A DNA stretch of 64,000 nucleotides, taken from assembly GCA_937981555.1 (NCBI GenBank), contig CALJOK010000043.1, positions 62,001 to 126,000 on the forward strand. Direction: 5' to 3'. Source of the stretch: an uncultured Saprospiraceae bacterium (lineage in GTDB: Bacteria > Bacteroidota > Bacteroidia > Chitinophagales > Saprospiraceae). A program made the translations under genes and the position numbers. Every line of letters begins with the position of its first letter. The first letter of the stretch is position 1. Below are positions 1 through 11,800 of this stretch, piece by piece. The notes under the pieces are model-generated. The model searched no databases and was not told the DNA's origin. It saw nothing but the letters and a program-made list of their open reading frames with translations.

Positions 1-222
1 ATCATCAATAGATGTCAATGTTAAAACTGTTGGATCCCAATGAAAAGAATAATCAAAGGCGTTCATTTGGATAAAATCAGTTACCTCAATATCAATGCTC
101 AATGAATTGGTAGCACAATCAACCGTAGTAGATTGGGCAGTAAATTGAACAAAAGGTTGTGCAAAGGACTTTAAGGGCAAGGCAAAAAGCGCTAGCAATA
201 GAAAGTATTGGAACTTCTTCAT
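1..222 (-). CDS. Secreted protein with cohesin-like N-terminal domain (3' part lies outside the window)
   Basis: Minus-strand reading from ATG at 222: MKKFQYFLLLALFALPLKSFAQPFVQFTAQSTTVDCATNSLSIDIEVTDFIQMNAFDYSFHWDPTVLTLTSIDD; signal peptide, then a cohesin-like 'FDYSFHWDPTVLTL' strand pattern; open to the window edge. Confidence 0.75.
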   Translation of the reverse strand, partial: MKKFQYFLLLALFALPLKSFAQPFVQFTAQSTTVDCATNSLSIDIEVTDFIQMNAFDYSFHWDPTVLTLTSIDD

Positions 223-471
223 GTGTTGGAAAATTACCGATGAAATTATTTTTTTTGAAAACATGTTCGGTCGGGATTAATTTAATTAAAATAATGTCGA
301 ATATGATCGACAAGTTATACGTGAAAGGTTAAAGGTAGGTTAGCGCTTATTTGTTTTTTTTTGAAAAAAAAATCTAAGCTATCAAGGTTTCGTTTCAATT
401 TTAAAAATGTGAAAAATAAGCATATTAAAAAATATGCCTATTTTTCACAAGTGTATTATTTAATGAAATTC

Positions 472-3400
472 TTATTCAAGAATAATCATTTTCTTAGTAT
501 CAATATGTTCAGCTGACTCTAGTTGATAATATAAAACGCCTGTTGAAGATAAATCGTTGCTTTGGATTCTTACTTCGTTGTATCCTTTAGCAAAATCACC
601 TTCAATAACTTTTAAAGTTCGACCAGAAATATCTGAAATAGTCATTGTTGCAAAACCAGCAACCGGTAAGTTGAAACTAATTAAAGTTTCTCCATTAAAC
701 GGATTTGGTCTATTTTGATGTAATTCAAAATCAGTAGCTGTAGTTACAGTAGGAGAGAAGAAAGCTAAACTTACTTCGCCAGTTGCTCCGCTCATTAATG
801 AACTTTGAGACTGAACTGTTCGTGAAGTAACGTCAATCAAACCACTCAATGCATCTGCATCATCTAAAGCTGTAAATTGAAGCGTAAATAATACGTCATC
901 AGAATTTACGGAATTAGGAGTTCCATACCAAACAGCTCCAATGATTCCTTCTTCTACTGCATTCAAACCTAATTTATTTTCTTCAAAACCTTCGATTACA
1001 CCTGGAACAATACCTTCGTAAGCCAAGTAGTTCTCGTCAAATTCTAAAGTAAATTGCCAAGCAATAAATGCCGCATAATCTTTTGCATAAACTGGAATTG
1101 AAATCAATTCGCCATTACTTACTTTTTGATTTTCAACACTCATCACAAAGTTTTCACCTGTTCGAGAGTCAACATCATTAGTCGTTAATGTACTTGTATT
1201 TAATGCTCCGAAAATTTGTCCAACTTTTACAGCAATCCAATCTACATTAGCCATTGGTAAAACCGCTGGATTATTATAAATGTTCTGCGCACTTGCAGGA
1301 ACTATAGGTGCAGATGGCTGTGAAGGTAATGAAATAGAAGGATCTAAATCATAAGGATCAAGAGTCATTTCGGCATAATCACGTTGGATAAATCTCCAAG
1401 GATTATATGCATCAATCACAGATGATGGAATTGGTGAAATTTCAGGGTTTACAATAACATCCTGAATCAATACCAAATCAAGTGTAGTAATAGTTCCACT
1501 TTGATTTACATCAGCTGCGATATAATCATAAATAGAATTAAGTGGAATATTATTCACAATATGCTGTTGAATAAAGAATAAGTCACTAGAGTTTACATCT
1601 CCATTGTTTAACCAGTTTGGATTGTTCTTTCTAGGAGTTAAGTCGATTGCAACTCCTCCTACAACATTAGCAACTTGAACAGAATAATCTCCATTCACAT
1701 CAGTCATATCAAAATCGGTAGTATCAGGATTATTCGAAATCAATGGCAATAATGTTTCGATTTTCACCATGCTTGCATTTTCTAATCCTTGACCAGCAAC
1801 TAAGATTACGGTATCTAAATTATATGTATAAGTATTAGGAGTAACCATAAAGTTAGTATCAATACTCATGGTATCAATTCTAGTTCTATTCCAAGTACTT
1901 ACATTTCCAGAAATAGGAAGTGTAGCGTTATCTCCAACTTCGAAAAAACCAATCGGAGCTACACATAGAGGTGGGGTGTCTTCCAAAATATCATTTCCAT
2001 ATTTTGTAGTCAACTCATTAGCATAAGGAGCACCTGTAATTGAAAAAGTTGTCATCTCTCCAACTACACCAAGAGCATTTAACCTAAAGTTAAATAATGG
2101 CATTCCATCAGGAATAGAAACCGGGTTAGGGGAAGTATTAAACCAAGAAACTGAAAGTACTTTTCCATCTGGACTTATTTGATTTGTAAATGTTCCATTA
2201 CAGATTAATGCTTGATTAATTCCACTTAAGTTAGGAACATTTACCGTTATCGCTCCACAAAGGTTTGGAGCATTATCTAGTGCAAAAGTGGCAACAGTTT
2301 CATCATCTACTTGCATACTGAATTGGAAACCAATTACATTTACAAAATTTGTAGAAGTGTAAGGTATTTCAACTTCGCCATTTGAAGTTACATCAGCTGA
2401 TGTAATACAAGTAGTTGGCGGTGTAACAATAAGAGTATTTGGCGTACAAGTCCCAACATTTCCATGAGCATCTGTTACTTGTAGAGTAGGAGTGATACCA
2501 TCTGAGATTGGGTGGGAACCAATATCATTAACATCAAAAGTAGTATTACCTGTCAATTCAATAGTAATAATATCTGAACAATCATCAATACCTCCATTTA
2601 GCATAGCAGTAGTTGCGGTAGCCATTCCATTTGCATCTAAAGAGATGATTAATGGGTCAACACAAGTAACAACAGGATTGTTATTATCTTGAATAGTAAT
2701 GGTCGTTTGACAGAAAGTAGTATCTGTGCTACCAGGAACTGATACTGCTAAAGTAATTGGAAAATCTTGAACCCCACCTGCTATTTGTGAGCAGTAGAAA
2801 ACATTAGGGAAAACATTCAAATCAACTACAGGAGAACAATTGTCAAAACTTCCGTTATTAATTAAAGCTATCAATGGATCATCTATTAAGATAGAATCTT
2901 GCCCATTTGGAATACCAACAATAATATTATGACATGCTGCAAATGGTGGAGAATCATCTACAACATCTACACTTACAGTATAAGAATCTGAATTTCCACA
3001 AGGATCAGTTACGGTAAAAGTAACTGGTGTAGATCCTACTGGATAAACTCCTGAAGCATCAGCATCACCTGTTCCATTTCCGTCATTTGTAATAGTAAGG
3101 TTAGCAAAAGATACACATCCCGGTAGATCTAAAACATCTGTTGCTGTCATTTCTAACGAAACGGTAGCATCACATGATCCAGCATTTGCATTTATTGTAA
3201 CAATACTTGGAAAATTAGTTGTTGCAAATATTGGAGCTTGAATATCTTGAACGGTAATTACTTGAGTTCCAGTTACTGAATTTCCACTTTGATCGGAAAC
3301 AGACCAGGTTCTTGTTAATTGATAGTTGTAAAAACCGCAAAGAGCTGGGTCTGTTAATCGAGTAGTCGTTTCGTTAAAAACAATTCCAATTGGATTACAA

Positions 3401-6400
3401 TTGTCACTAGCTGTTACTCCCGTTTCAACCGTTGGAATACTAATACAGTCAACTGTTACATCAGCAGGAATTCCAGAAAGAGTTGGATCAATATTATCTA
3501 CAATTGTAATTGATGCGTTGCAAGCTCCAGTATTACCATTGATGTCATTAGCCGTTACTGAAACAGTATTTGGTCCAAGGTCAGCGCAATCAAAATTAAC
3601 AATAGTATTTCCATTTGCTAATAGAGAACTGAAGTCAACACCACAATTATCAGTAATGTTAGGAGCATTGTATACCGCTTGAGGACCATTAGTTGTCCAA
3701 TTACTAAACGCTAAATCTCCAGTTAAACCACCTGGGAATGTAATGTTTGCAATTGAAAAGATAATAAAATCATTATCAAGTGTAATACAAAAAGTCTCTC
3801 CAGCCAATAGGGAAATACTTTCAGCTCCACTTTGACTTGAAGGACCAAATGGGTCTGTTAAAATAGTAGAAGTTCCATCAATAGAATATCTTAATTCATC
3901 AAAATCAGGTTCCTGTGTATAATTCCAATCAAAATCAAAATCAATATCGTTTGGAACAGTAATACAAAATTCAGAAGTATTCGATGGTCCAGTTCCAGTT
4001 CCTAAAGTAAATCCTTCTCCTAATAAATTACCTGCTGCTATTGAAGCTTCTCCATTTTCATCTAACTCCAATGTTAAAGAAAAACAGGTAAGGGAAGGAG
4101 GGATATTATCATCAGAAATATTAAATTGTTGTATTTGCTGTGAGCTATTTCCAAATCCATCATCATATACCCAGAAGATCGTATGATTTCCAACAGGAAT
4201 TTCATATTGAGGGATACTTCCTGGAGGAGGAGGAGTTGAGAAAGTCATTTCCCAAAAATTTAACCATCCACAATCTCCACCAGCATCGTCTCTAATACTT
4301 AGCGTCCATGTACCATCAGCATTTTCACCATCAAATGTACTTGCGAAAGTTCCTCCTTGTGCTTCAAATGTCCCATTGAATGGAGGGGAAGAAGCAGTTA
4401 TACTTGTTCCACCATCTTGGAAATTAGTACCTGAATAATTAACTCCAAAGGATCCATTATTATCTGATAATTTTAAAATGGTACCAGAGGGTGACACAAT
4501 AGAAATATCCAAATCACCAACCCAAGAATGGAAAAGATCCATACTAATATTTTCAATTACTCCTGTACCAGCTCCTAAAGTTCCAATTCCTGAAACATTA
4601 GTGGTGAAGGTATATGTTCCACTAGTAGATACTCCACAAGTTCCTGCAAGTGGACTATCATCTCCTAAAGATCCAACAGTACCTGAAAAGTCAGAAAATA
4701 CTGTAGCATTGGAACTACATACTCCTCCGATAAAATTAGCAGAAGTAGTAGGAGTTGGATTCCCACAAACAGTATTTCCACAAGCATCAAGTGCGGTTGG
4801 GGCATCTACGAAAACTGGTCCACAAGTTGAAGTTACGATTGGTAAAGTTCCGCCTGCAACAGTTGGAACAGGGGCACCATCTTGATTCAACACGATTTGG
4901 ATTTCACAAGTATCTGCAAAACCATTCGCATTATTATCTGTAGCAATGACTTCAATAATCAAAGTAGCTCCATCCGTTACTGCAATGTGACTACTTAGTA
5001 AATCGAATTGAGAAGGTTCTTGTGTTACAGTATTACTTCCTCCACAATTATCCGAAACTGTAGCCAACCCTCTTACATCGGGTACTAATAGTGATGCTGC
5101 ATTACAAGCTGCAAAATCCACCGTTTGTGGACCAACACAGGTAATAACTGGCGCTTCATCATCCAATACAGTTACCGTATAAGTAATAGAATTGGTATTT
5201 CCACAAGCATCTGAAAAGTTCATTGTAATATCATTAGGCCCAACAGGTAATATTGCAATAGGTGCAGTAGTTGGCGTAATAACAGCAATATTATTTCCTT
5301 TTCTATCAGTTGCAGTCGTTGAAACAAAAATGACAGTTCCACAATTATCAGTAACTGCTGGTACTGTTAAGTTTACAGTTTGAAAACATGTTCCTGCTGC
5401 GTTATTAATGTCATAATCTGCTACAACTGGAATTACTGGATCAGTCATATCTCCTCCAGAGTGAGTAATGGTTTCACCCGTTAAAGAATTTCCACAATCA
5501 TCAGTTACACTATAAGTATAGGTTACTGTCCAACTACAATCATTTCCTATTGAGTTAGTTCCTGTAAGTGTTGCAGTTACATTTCCACAATCGTCTGTAT
5601 AATTTGCTGCTGTTGTTGTCGCATTGAATGCAGGTGCATTAGCCAAACAATCGTTAACAGCTGTCATTCCAGCAGGTGCAGTACCAGTAGGTGCAACATT
5701 ATCGGTAAGTGTTATAGTTTGAGTAAAAGTACCACTCATATTTCCACATTCATCAGTTGCAATAAAAGTATTAGTATATGTTCCAGCATTTGGACACGCT
5801 CCCGCTACAAAAGTTCCAGCAGTTTCGGTAATTGTTATATTACCAGAAGTAGAACAATTATCAGTAGCTGATGGCATCATAGCTTGAGCAGTAACTAAGC
5901 CAGCTGCATCACTACATGCTAGCGTTACGTCAAGGTCACCAGCAGGATTTGTCCAAGTAGGAGCATTATTATCGGTAATAGTAATCACCTGGGTATATAC
6001 TACACTTGAATTAGTACATTCATCGAAAGCAATAAAAGTATTAGTATAAGTTCCTACATTTTGACAAGCGCCAGCATTAAATGTTCCTGCGGTTTTTGTA
6101 ATTGTAATATCACCAGTAGCGGAACAATTATCATTGGGTACAGGCTGTGCAGCTTGGGCAGCAGCTAAACCAGCAGCATCATTACAATCTAAAGCAACAC
6201 TTAAAGCGCCAGGAGCACTTACCCATGTCGGATCAGTATTATCTGTAATGGTAATGACTTGAGTGAAAAATGCACTATTTCCGCAAGCGTCAGTACCTGT
6301 AAATATATTGGTATAAGTTCCAGAATTAGGACATAATATATCTGGATTAAAAACTCCAGTAGTAGTTTTAGTAACGGTAACTGCTCCTCCGCAATTATCA

Positions 6401-7941
6401 GTAGCAGTAGGTGCTAATGCTTGAGCAGCAGCTAAGCCAGCAGTATTACTACATTCTAAAGAAGTATTAAGAGCAGTAGCTCCTGTAGTGAAAGTAGGTA
6501 TGGTTTGATCGCTTCCTGAGTGAGTAATCGTTTGACCACTCAAAGTATTACCACAATCATCTGCAATACTAAAGGTATAAGTTACCGACCATAGGCAATC
6601 GGTTCCTGATGGAGTAGTACCTGTTAAAGTAGCTGTTGCATTATTGCAATCATCTGAATATCCAGCTGCTGCTGCAATTGCATTGAATGCAGGAACAGCG
6701 GTTAATGCATTAGTTGCACAAGCGTTGATACCTGTAGTTCCAGTTGGTGAAGTTCCAGTAGGTGCATCTGTATCACTTCCACTTATAATCCAAGTTTCAC
6801 TACCTAAAGTGTTTCCACAAGCATCTGATACATTATAAGTATAAGTTACATCCCAATTACAATCATCTCCTGAATCAACAGTTGAAGTAAGTGAAATGGA
6901 TGCAGCATTTATTGTACTACAATTATCTGTATATCCCGTAGCAACTGTTGCGGGGACAAATGGATAATTAGTGGTTACATACGTTAAGGCATCGGTACGG
7001 CAAACACTTTCTGTTGAAGGGATATTTATAGAGGCTGGTTCTGACCCAGATGGAATAGTATTATCATTTACAGTAATTGTAACAGTAAAATCATCAGAAT
7101 TGCCACAATTATCAGTAGCTCTATAAACAACTGTTCTGACAAAATTATTTACACAAGAACCAGCTACAGTATTGTCTGAGAAGATTGCAATAGTTGGAGT
7201 ACCTCCACAATTATCAGTAGCGGTAGGAGCGACTAAAGTTACATCAGCAGCACATTGTTCATTAATATCTAAAGAACCTACAGCCTCCACAAAAAGAGGA
7301 TCTGTATTATCATTCACAGTAACAGTAACTGTAAAATCAGATGTATTACTACAATCATCAGTAGCTCTATAAACAACTGTTCTGACAAAATTATTCACAC
7401 AAGAACCAGCTACAGTATTATCTGAAAAAATTGCAATAGTTGGAGTACCTCCACAATTATCAGTAGCGGTAGGAGCGACTAAAGTTACATCAGCAGCACA
7501 TTGTTCATTAATGTCTAATGTTCCAGCACCTTCAACAAATGTAGGACCAGTTGCATCTCCAGTAATATTTACAGATACATCACAAAAACCGATACCACCA
7601 AGATTACATAAAGGATCAGCATCTCCATGTAAAACTCGAACTACCACGGCGACTCCTGCTCCAGAGCAAACTGGTGTTGTTGGAGGAACTATATAGGATG
7701 CACTACCTCCTGTTACAGGAGTACATAATGCCGCCGTTACAGCTGCTTCAGCCATAGCGAAGGCATCTGATTCACATTCGACAGCTATTGCTCCTGGACA
7801 TTGCGAATAACCTTGAAATGAAAAAATAGTAACAAAAGCCACTAAAGCAGTAAGCTTTTTTAAATGTCTTAATTTAGAAAGAAAAAGTAATTCTGCACTT
7901 AATCTATCTGCATTGTTTTGGGAGTAAATTCTAGGAACCAT
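472..7941 (-). CDS. Giant secreted HYR-like repeat adhesin with P-domain, cohesin-like and dockerin-like segments and T9SS C-terminal sorting domain
   Basis: 2489 aa; many 'DNCG..xxVTITDNxxP' repeats; P-domain-like segment (IENISMDLFHSWVGDLDISIVSPSGT...DGTWTLSIRDDAGGDCGWL); dockerin-like 'GDVNSSDLFFIQQHI...ADVNQSGTITTLDLVLIQDVI'; C-terminus 'NRPNPFNGETLISFNLPVAGFATMTISDISGR'. Confidence 0.9.
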   Translation of the reverse strand: MVPRIYSQNNADRLSAELLFLSKLRHLKKLTALVAFVTIFSFQGYSQCPGAIAVECESDAFAMAEAAVTAALCTPVTGGSASYIVPPTTPVCSGAGVAVVVRVLHGDADPLCNLGGIGFCDVSVNITGDATGPTFVEGAGTLDINEQCAADVTLVAPTATDNCGGTPTIAIFSDNTVAGSCVNNFVRTVVYRATDDCSNTSDFTVTVTVNDNTDPLFVEAVGSLDINEQCAADVTLVAPTATDNCGGTPTIAIFSDNTVAGSCVNNFVRTVVYRATDNCGNSDDFTVTITVNDNTIPSGSEPASINIPSTESVCRTDALTYVTTNYPFVPATVATGYTDNCSTINAASISLTSTVDSGDDCNWDVTYTYNVSDACGNTLGSETWIISGSDTDAPTGTSPTGTTGINACATNALTAVPAFNAIAAAAGYSDDCNNATATLTGTTPSGTDCLWSVTYTFSIADDCGNTLSGQTITHSGSDQTIPTFTTGATALNTSLECSNTAGLAAAQALAPTATDNCGGAVTVTKTTTGVFNPDILCPNSGTYTNIFTGTDACGNSAFFTQVITITDNTDPTWVSAPGALSVALDCNDAAGLAAAQAAQPVPNDNCSATGDITITKTAGTFNAGACQNVGTYTNTFIAFDECTNSSVVYTQVITITDNNAPTWTNPAGDLDVTLACSDAAGLVTAQAMMPSATDNCSTSGNITITETAGTFVAGACPNAGTYTNTFIATDECGNMSGTFTQTITLTDNVAPTGTAPAGMTAVNDCLANAPAFNATTTAANYTDDCGNVTATLTGTNSIGNDCSWTVTYTYSVTDDCGNSLTGETITHSGGDMTDPVIPVVADYDINNAAGTCFQTVNLTVPAVTDNCGTVIFVSTTATDRKGNNIAVITPTTAPIAILPVGPNDITMNFSDACGNTNSITYTVTVLDDEAPVITCVGPQTVDFAACNAASLLVPDVRGLATVSDNCGGSNTVTQEPSQFDLLSSHIAVTDGATLIIEVIATDNNANGFADTCEIQIVLNQDGAPVPTVAGGTLPIVTSTCGPVFVDAPTALDACGNTVCGNPTPTTSANFIGGVCSSNATVFSDFSGTVGSLGDDSPLAGTCGVSTSGTYTFTTNVSGIGTLGAGTGVIENISMDLFHSWVGDLDISIVSPSGTILKLSDNNGSFGVNYSGTNFQDGGTSITASSPPFNGTFEAQGGTFASTFDGENADGTWTLSIRDDAGGDCGWLNFWEMTFSTPPPPGSIPQYEIPVGNHTIFWVYDDGFGNSSQQIQQFNISDDNIPPSLTCFSLTLELDENGEASIAAGNLLGEGFTLGTGTGPSNTSEFCITVPNDIDFDFDWNYTQEPDFDELRYSIDGTSTILTDPFGPSSQSGAESISLLAGETFCITLDNDFIIFSIANITFPGGLTGDLAFSNWTTNGPQAVYNAPNITDNCGVDFSSLLANGNTIVNFDCADLGPNTVSVTANDINGNTGACNASITIVDNIDPTLSGIPADVTVDCISIPTVETGVTASDNCNPIGIVFNETTTRLTDPALCGFYNYQLTRTWSVSDQSGNSVTGTQVITVQDIQAPIFATTNFPSIVTINANAGSCDATVSLEMTATDVLDLPGCVSFANLTITNDGNGTGDADASGVYPVGSTPVTFTVTDPCGNSDSYTVSVDVVDDSPPFAACHNIIVGIPNGQDSILIDDPLIALINNGSFDNCSPVVDLNVFPNVFYCSQIAGGVQDFPITLAVSVPGSTDTTFCQTTITIQDNNNPVVTCVDPLIISLDANGMATATTAMLNGGIDDCSDIITIELTGNTTFDVNDIGSHPISDGITPTLQVTDAHGNVGTCTPNTLIVTPPTTCITSADVTSNGEVEIPYTSTNFVNVIGFQFSMQVDDETVATFALDNAPNLCGAITVNVPNLSGINQALICNGTFTNQISPDGKVLSVSWFNTSPNPVSIPDGMPLFNFRLNALGVVGEMTTFSITGAPYANELTTKYGNDILEDTPPLCVAPIGFFEVGDNATLPISGNVSTWNRTRIDTMSIDTNFMVTPNTYTYNLDTVILVAGQGLENASMVKIETLLPLISNNPDTTDFDMTDVNGDYSVQVANVVGGVAIDLTPRKNNPNWLNNGDVNSSDLFFIQQHIVNNIPLNSIYDYIAADVNQSGTITTLDLVLIQDVIVNPEISPIPSSVIDAYNPWRFIQRDYAEMTLDPYDLDPSISLPSQPSAPIVPASAQNIYNNPAVLPMANVDWIAVKVGQIFGALNTSTLTTNDVDSRTGENFVMSVENQKVSNGELISIPVYAKDYAAFIAWQFTLEFDENYLAYEGIVPGVIEGFEENKLGLNAVEEGIIGAVWYGTPNSVNSDDVLFTLQFTALDDADALSGLIDVTSRTVQSQSSLMSGATGEVSLAFFSPTVTTATDFELHQNRPNPFNGETLISFNLPVAGFATMTISDISGRTLKVIEGDFAKGYNEVRIQSNDLSSTGVLYYQLESAEHIDTKKMIILE
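7110..7521. repeat. Tandem near-identical ~246-bp (82-aa) duplication inside the adhesin gene
   Basis: 'tcagtagctctataaacaactgttctgacaaaatta...' starts at 7112 and again at 7358; the two copies differ by only a few substitutions. Confidence 0.9.
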
Positions 7942-8566
7942 AATTTGTTGGTTTAAGATTAAAAAAAATTATATGAATTCATTCAGTTGCTAAAAAATCA
8001 CCTCGTGAGCAATGAATAAAAATTAAAAAAGCTTACAACTCCATCATTGAAGTATGTAAGGCTTATAATTAGCCAATTAAAATTTCTTGTGGAACAGCGT
8101 CGAGAAAAGCCTGCTAGTCGTATATTAAGAAGACTAAACTTTCTCTGATTTAGTATAGACATCTAAGACGGTTCTGGATTAAGGAAAAATACTATTTTTT
8201 AAATAATATTGGGTTTTAGTTTTTTCCTCAGTAATGCCGTATTACCTGTGTGCTTAAACTCTTAATTAGCTGATTAACAGGTAGTTAAGAGTTTATTTTT
8301 TTGTTGAATAAGTCAACAGGTTGTGGATAGGTTTTATGATCTTATCAAATTCTCAGAAAGGACTTTTTACAATCCTAAAATAATAATTAAAGGTAGTAAT
8401 TAATTTGAAAATTCAATTTTAAACTATTAATTAATTACTAACAATTAGGATACAAGAATATAAGTACGTAGTACTTTTACTAATGTTTAATAATAAATAA
8501 AATAATTTGAGACGGACAGTTTAGAGTGGAACAGTATGTTGTAATTTGGAATTAATCATTCCAATT

Positions 8567-8592
8567 AAAGCCTAAATTTAGGCTTTTTTATT
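8567..8592 (+). terminator. Intrinsic terminator-like hairpin
   Basis: aaagcctaaatttaggctttttta. Confidence 0.6.
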
Positions 8593-8805
8593 AAAAAACA
8601 AGAAATCGAGTATTTTTTTTATTTGAAAATGGAATCTATTTAACATATAACGATATTCCATTTTCATAAAATATTGATTACTAGATGTTTAAGATAAGTG
8701 CTGATTGGGAAATCACAAACTAAATCATTTCTTCAAATTTAGATTATTCAGGTCATCCATTTTTGTCAATTTTTCACTTTGTGATCTCCAATCAACGCTC
8801 TACTT

Positions 8806-11800
8806 TTATTCTTTCTTCAAGATAATTGCATCAATTTGTGCATCCTTCACCATTTGATTAAATATTGGCAATTCGTTCGCTTTTATCTTTTTAAATAAAT
8901 CTAACTGCTTATTAATTTCTTTTGTCAATACATTTTTCACTTCAATCGCCTGAGCAGTTGGAGGATAATCTCCACCAGAAACCAAAGAATTCAAGTGACC
9001 TAATTTGTTCGTTAACTTTATCGGGAAATTCAAAGGATCTTGCCGACTTTGATTTTTAGTTTGATACAATTCATTTTCTATCACCATCATCATTGAATCA
9101 ATTGCGTTCGCTTTTTCAAAAATAGGTTTAGTAGAATCATCTTTTTTCAATCGACCCGTATAATTTTTTAATTGAGAACGCACATCCCGAATTTCGATAA
9201 TTGCTTCATGTGCTTCACTCATTTTACTTTTTATCTCATTTAAAAAATCAAACTGCTCTTTCAAACCTTTGTCATTAGTTTCTATTCTTGGATCTTTTAG
9301 AATTTCAAATTCTACATTTTGAATCATGTCATTCACCGCCAATTGAACTTCGTATTTTCCTGGCATAGCTTTCGGTCCATTAAGGGAAGCCCACCACAAA
9401 ATCATTTTGTCAAATGACTGCGCATCTTCATATCTCATATTCCAATTAAATCGGTTTGTTCCTTCTTCCACTTTTAAATTGTCTTTTTTCTCCTTCGCTT
9501 GATTAGAAAATTTACGGATCACTTTTCCTCCTTTTTCCAAAAATGATAAAGTGACATTAGTCGAGTCCGTCAAGTCTTTTACAAAATAATTTACCATAAC
9601 ACCACCTGGATGATTGGTTCCTGAAGTTAAAGATTTTCGACCGCCACCGCCTTTCATTCGATAAGAAGGCATTGGTTGATAAAGATGAGTTTGTCTATCT
9701 TTAAAATCTTTTTGCATTTGATGTAAAGGTGTCAAGTCGTCAATAATCCATAATGATCTACCTTGAGTTGCAGCAATCAAATTATTATTTTTTACTGCCA
9801 AATCAGTAATTGGAACCATTGGTAAGTTTAATTGAAGTGGTTGCCATTGCACTCCATCATCAAATGAAACGTACATTCCCGCTTCCGTTCCCGCATACAT
9901 CAAACCAGGTCGATTTGGATCAATTCTTACGACTCTTGTAAAGTGTTCTTTATCAATTCCGTCAACCATTTTTTTCCAATTTTTTCCATAATCAGAAGTA
10001 CGATAAATGTATGGTTGAAAGTTACCAGATTTGTACATCGTTGCAGCAATGTAGGCAATCGCTGGATCTGTCGGATGAGGTTCAATTGTATTTATCATGA
10101 TCCACTCAGGCATGTTTTTAGGCGTTACATTTTCCCAATTTGCACCGCCATCTTTTGTGATATGAACTAGTCCATCATCAGAGCCTGCCCAGATGAGCCC
10201 TTGCCGTACCGGCGATTCAGCTGCTGCGAAAATGGTACAGTAATATTCTACCGAGGTATTATCCTTGGTAATCGGACCTCCTGAACTTACCAACTTAGAT
10301 GGTTCATTTCGAGTCAAGTCAGGACTTATAATTTTCCAAGATTGCCCTTCGTCAGTTGAAACGTGTAAGTGTTGAGAAGCCGTGTATAGTTTGTTTTTTT
10401 CATGTGGAGAAAAGAAAATAGGGAAGTTCCATTGGAACCGATATTTCATTCCTTCTGCACCATGACCCATTGGATTGTCAGGGTAAACATTGACGGATCG
10501 CTCTTGATCATTTTTATGATTTTTTCGTTGTAAAAGCCCATCGTAGCATCCTCCATATACGATGTCATTGTCAGTTGGATCAACTGCGATATGTCCACAT
10601 TCGCAACCTGCTGTAGATTCCCAATCATCTTCTCCAATCGACCTACCTGCACTTCTATGAGAAATTCGAATGGTAGAATTATCTTGTTGAGCTGCATAAA
10701 TTCTATAAGGAAAATGATTGTCCGTAGATACTCGATAGAACTGTGCGGTAGGTTGATTATGGTAAGTTGACCAAGTCTCGCCACCGTCATAACTCACTTG
10801 TCCACCACCATCATCAGCCATAATCATTCGCTTAGGATTCTCGGGAGCAATCCACAAATCATGGTGATCGCCGTGAGGAGCATTTGCAGATTTAAAAGTT
10901 TTTCCACCATCAGTAGATTTATGATATCTTACATTTAATACATACACCACGTCTTCATCTTGTGAGTCAGCATAAATACGAGAATAGTACCAAGCTCTTT
11001 GTCGAAGATTTCGTTCACTATTTAATTTTTTCCAAGTTTTTCCTCCATCTTCAGATCGAAAGACACCACCATCTTTATTTTCAATAATGGCCCAAACTCG
11101 TTCTGAGTTAACTGGCGAAACTGTAATTCCAGATATTCCCCAAGTTCCTTTTGGTAATCCTTCATTGGCAGAAATATTTTCCCAAGAGTTTCCTCCATCA
11201 GTACTTTTCCAAATCGCACTTCCTTCTCCACCACTTTCTAAACTATAAGGTGTTCGTTTAATTTTCCATGTACTTGCATAAAGGATTCGAGGATTGTTTG
11301 GATCTAAAATCAAATCAACTGCACCTGCTTCTGAATTTACAAACAAAACTTGCTTCCAATTATCTCCTCCATCATCACTTCGATAAACACCGCGCTCCGT
11401 ATTTGGTGCGTACAAGTTTCCCATTACGGATGCATAAACGATGTTGGCATTTCGTGGATGAATTCTAATTCTACTGATGTGTCGAGATTTTTCAAGCCCC
11501 TTATGTTTCCATGTTTTACCGGCATCTTCAGATTTCCAAATTCCATATCCAGAAGAAACATTTCCTCGAACGGTAACTTCTCCACCTCCGGCATAAATCA
11601 CATTTTGATCATATTCACTTACGGCAACTGAACCAATCGATCCTCCAAAGAATCCATCTGAAATATTTTTCCATTGACGTCCACCATCTTGTGTTCGCCA
11701 AACTCCTCCTCCTGCAGCACCCATGTAAAACAAATTTGGTTTGCCAGAAACTCCAGTTACGGCAGCTGATCTTCCACCTCGAAAAGGACCAATTTCTCTC

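Noticed and set aside
119-313. ORF on minus strand (64 aa)
   Set aside because: Overlaps the better-supported signal-peptide-bearing partial CDS at 1-222 in another frame; no recognisable features
2492-7696. Multiple plus-strand ORFs of 60-135 aa opposite the adhesin gene
   Set aside because: Antisense shadows of the low-complexity repeat gene; composition follows the repeats on the other strand
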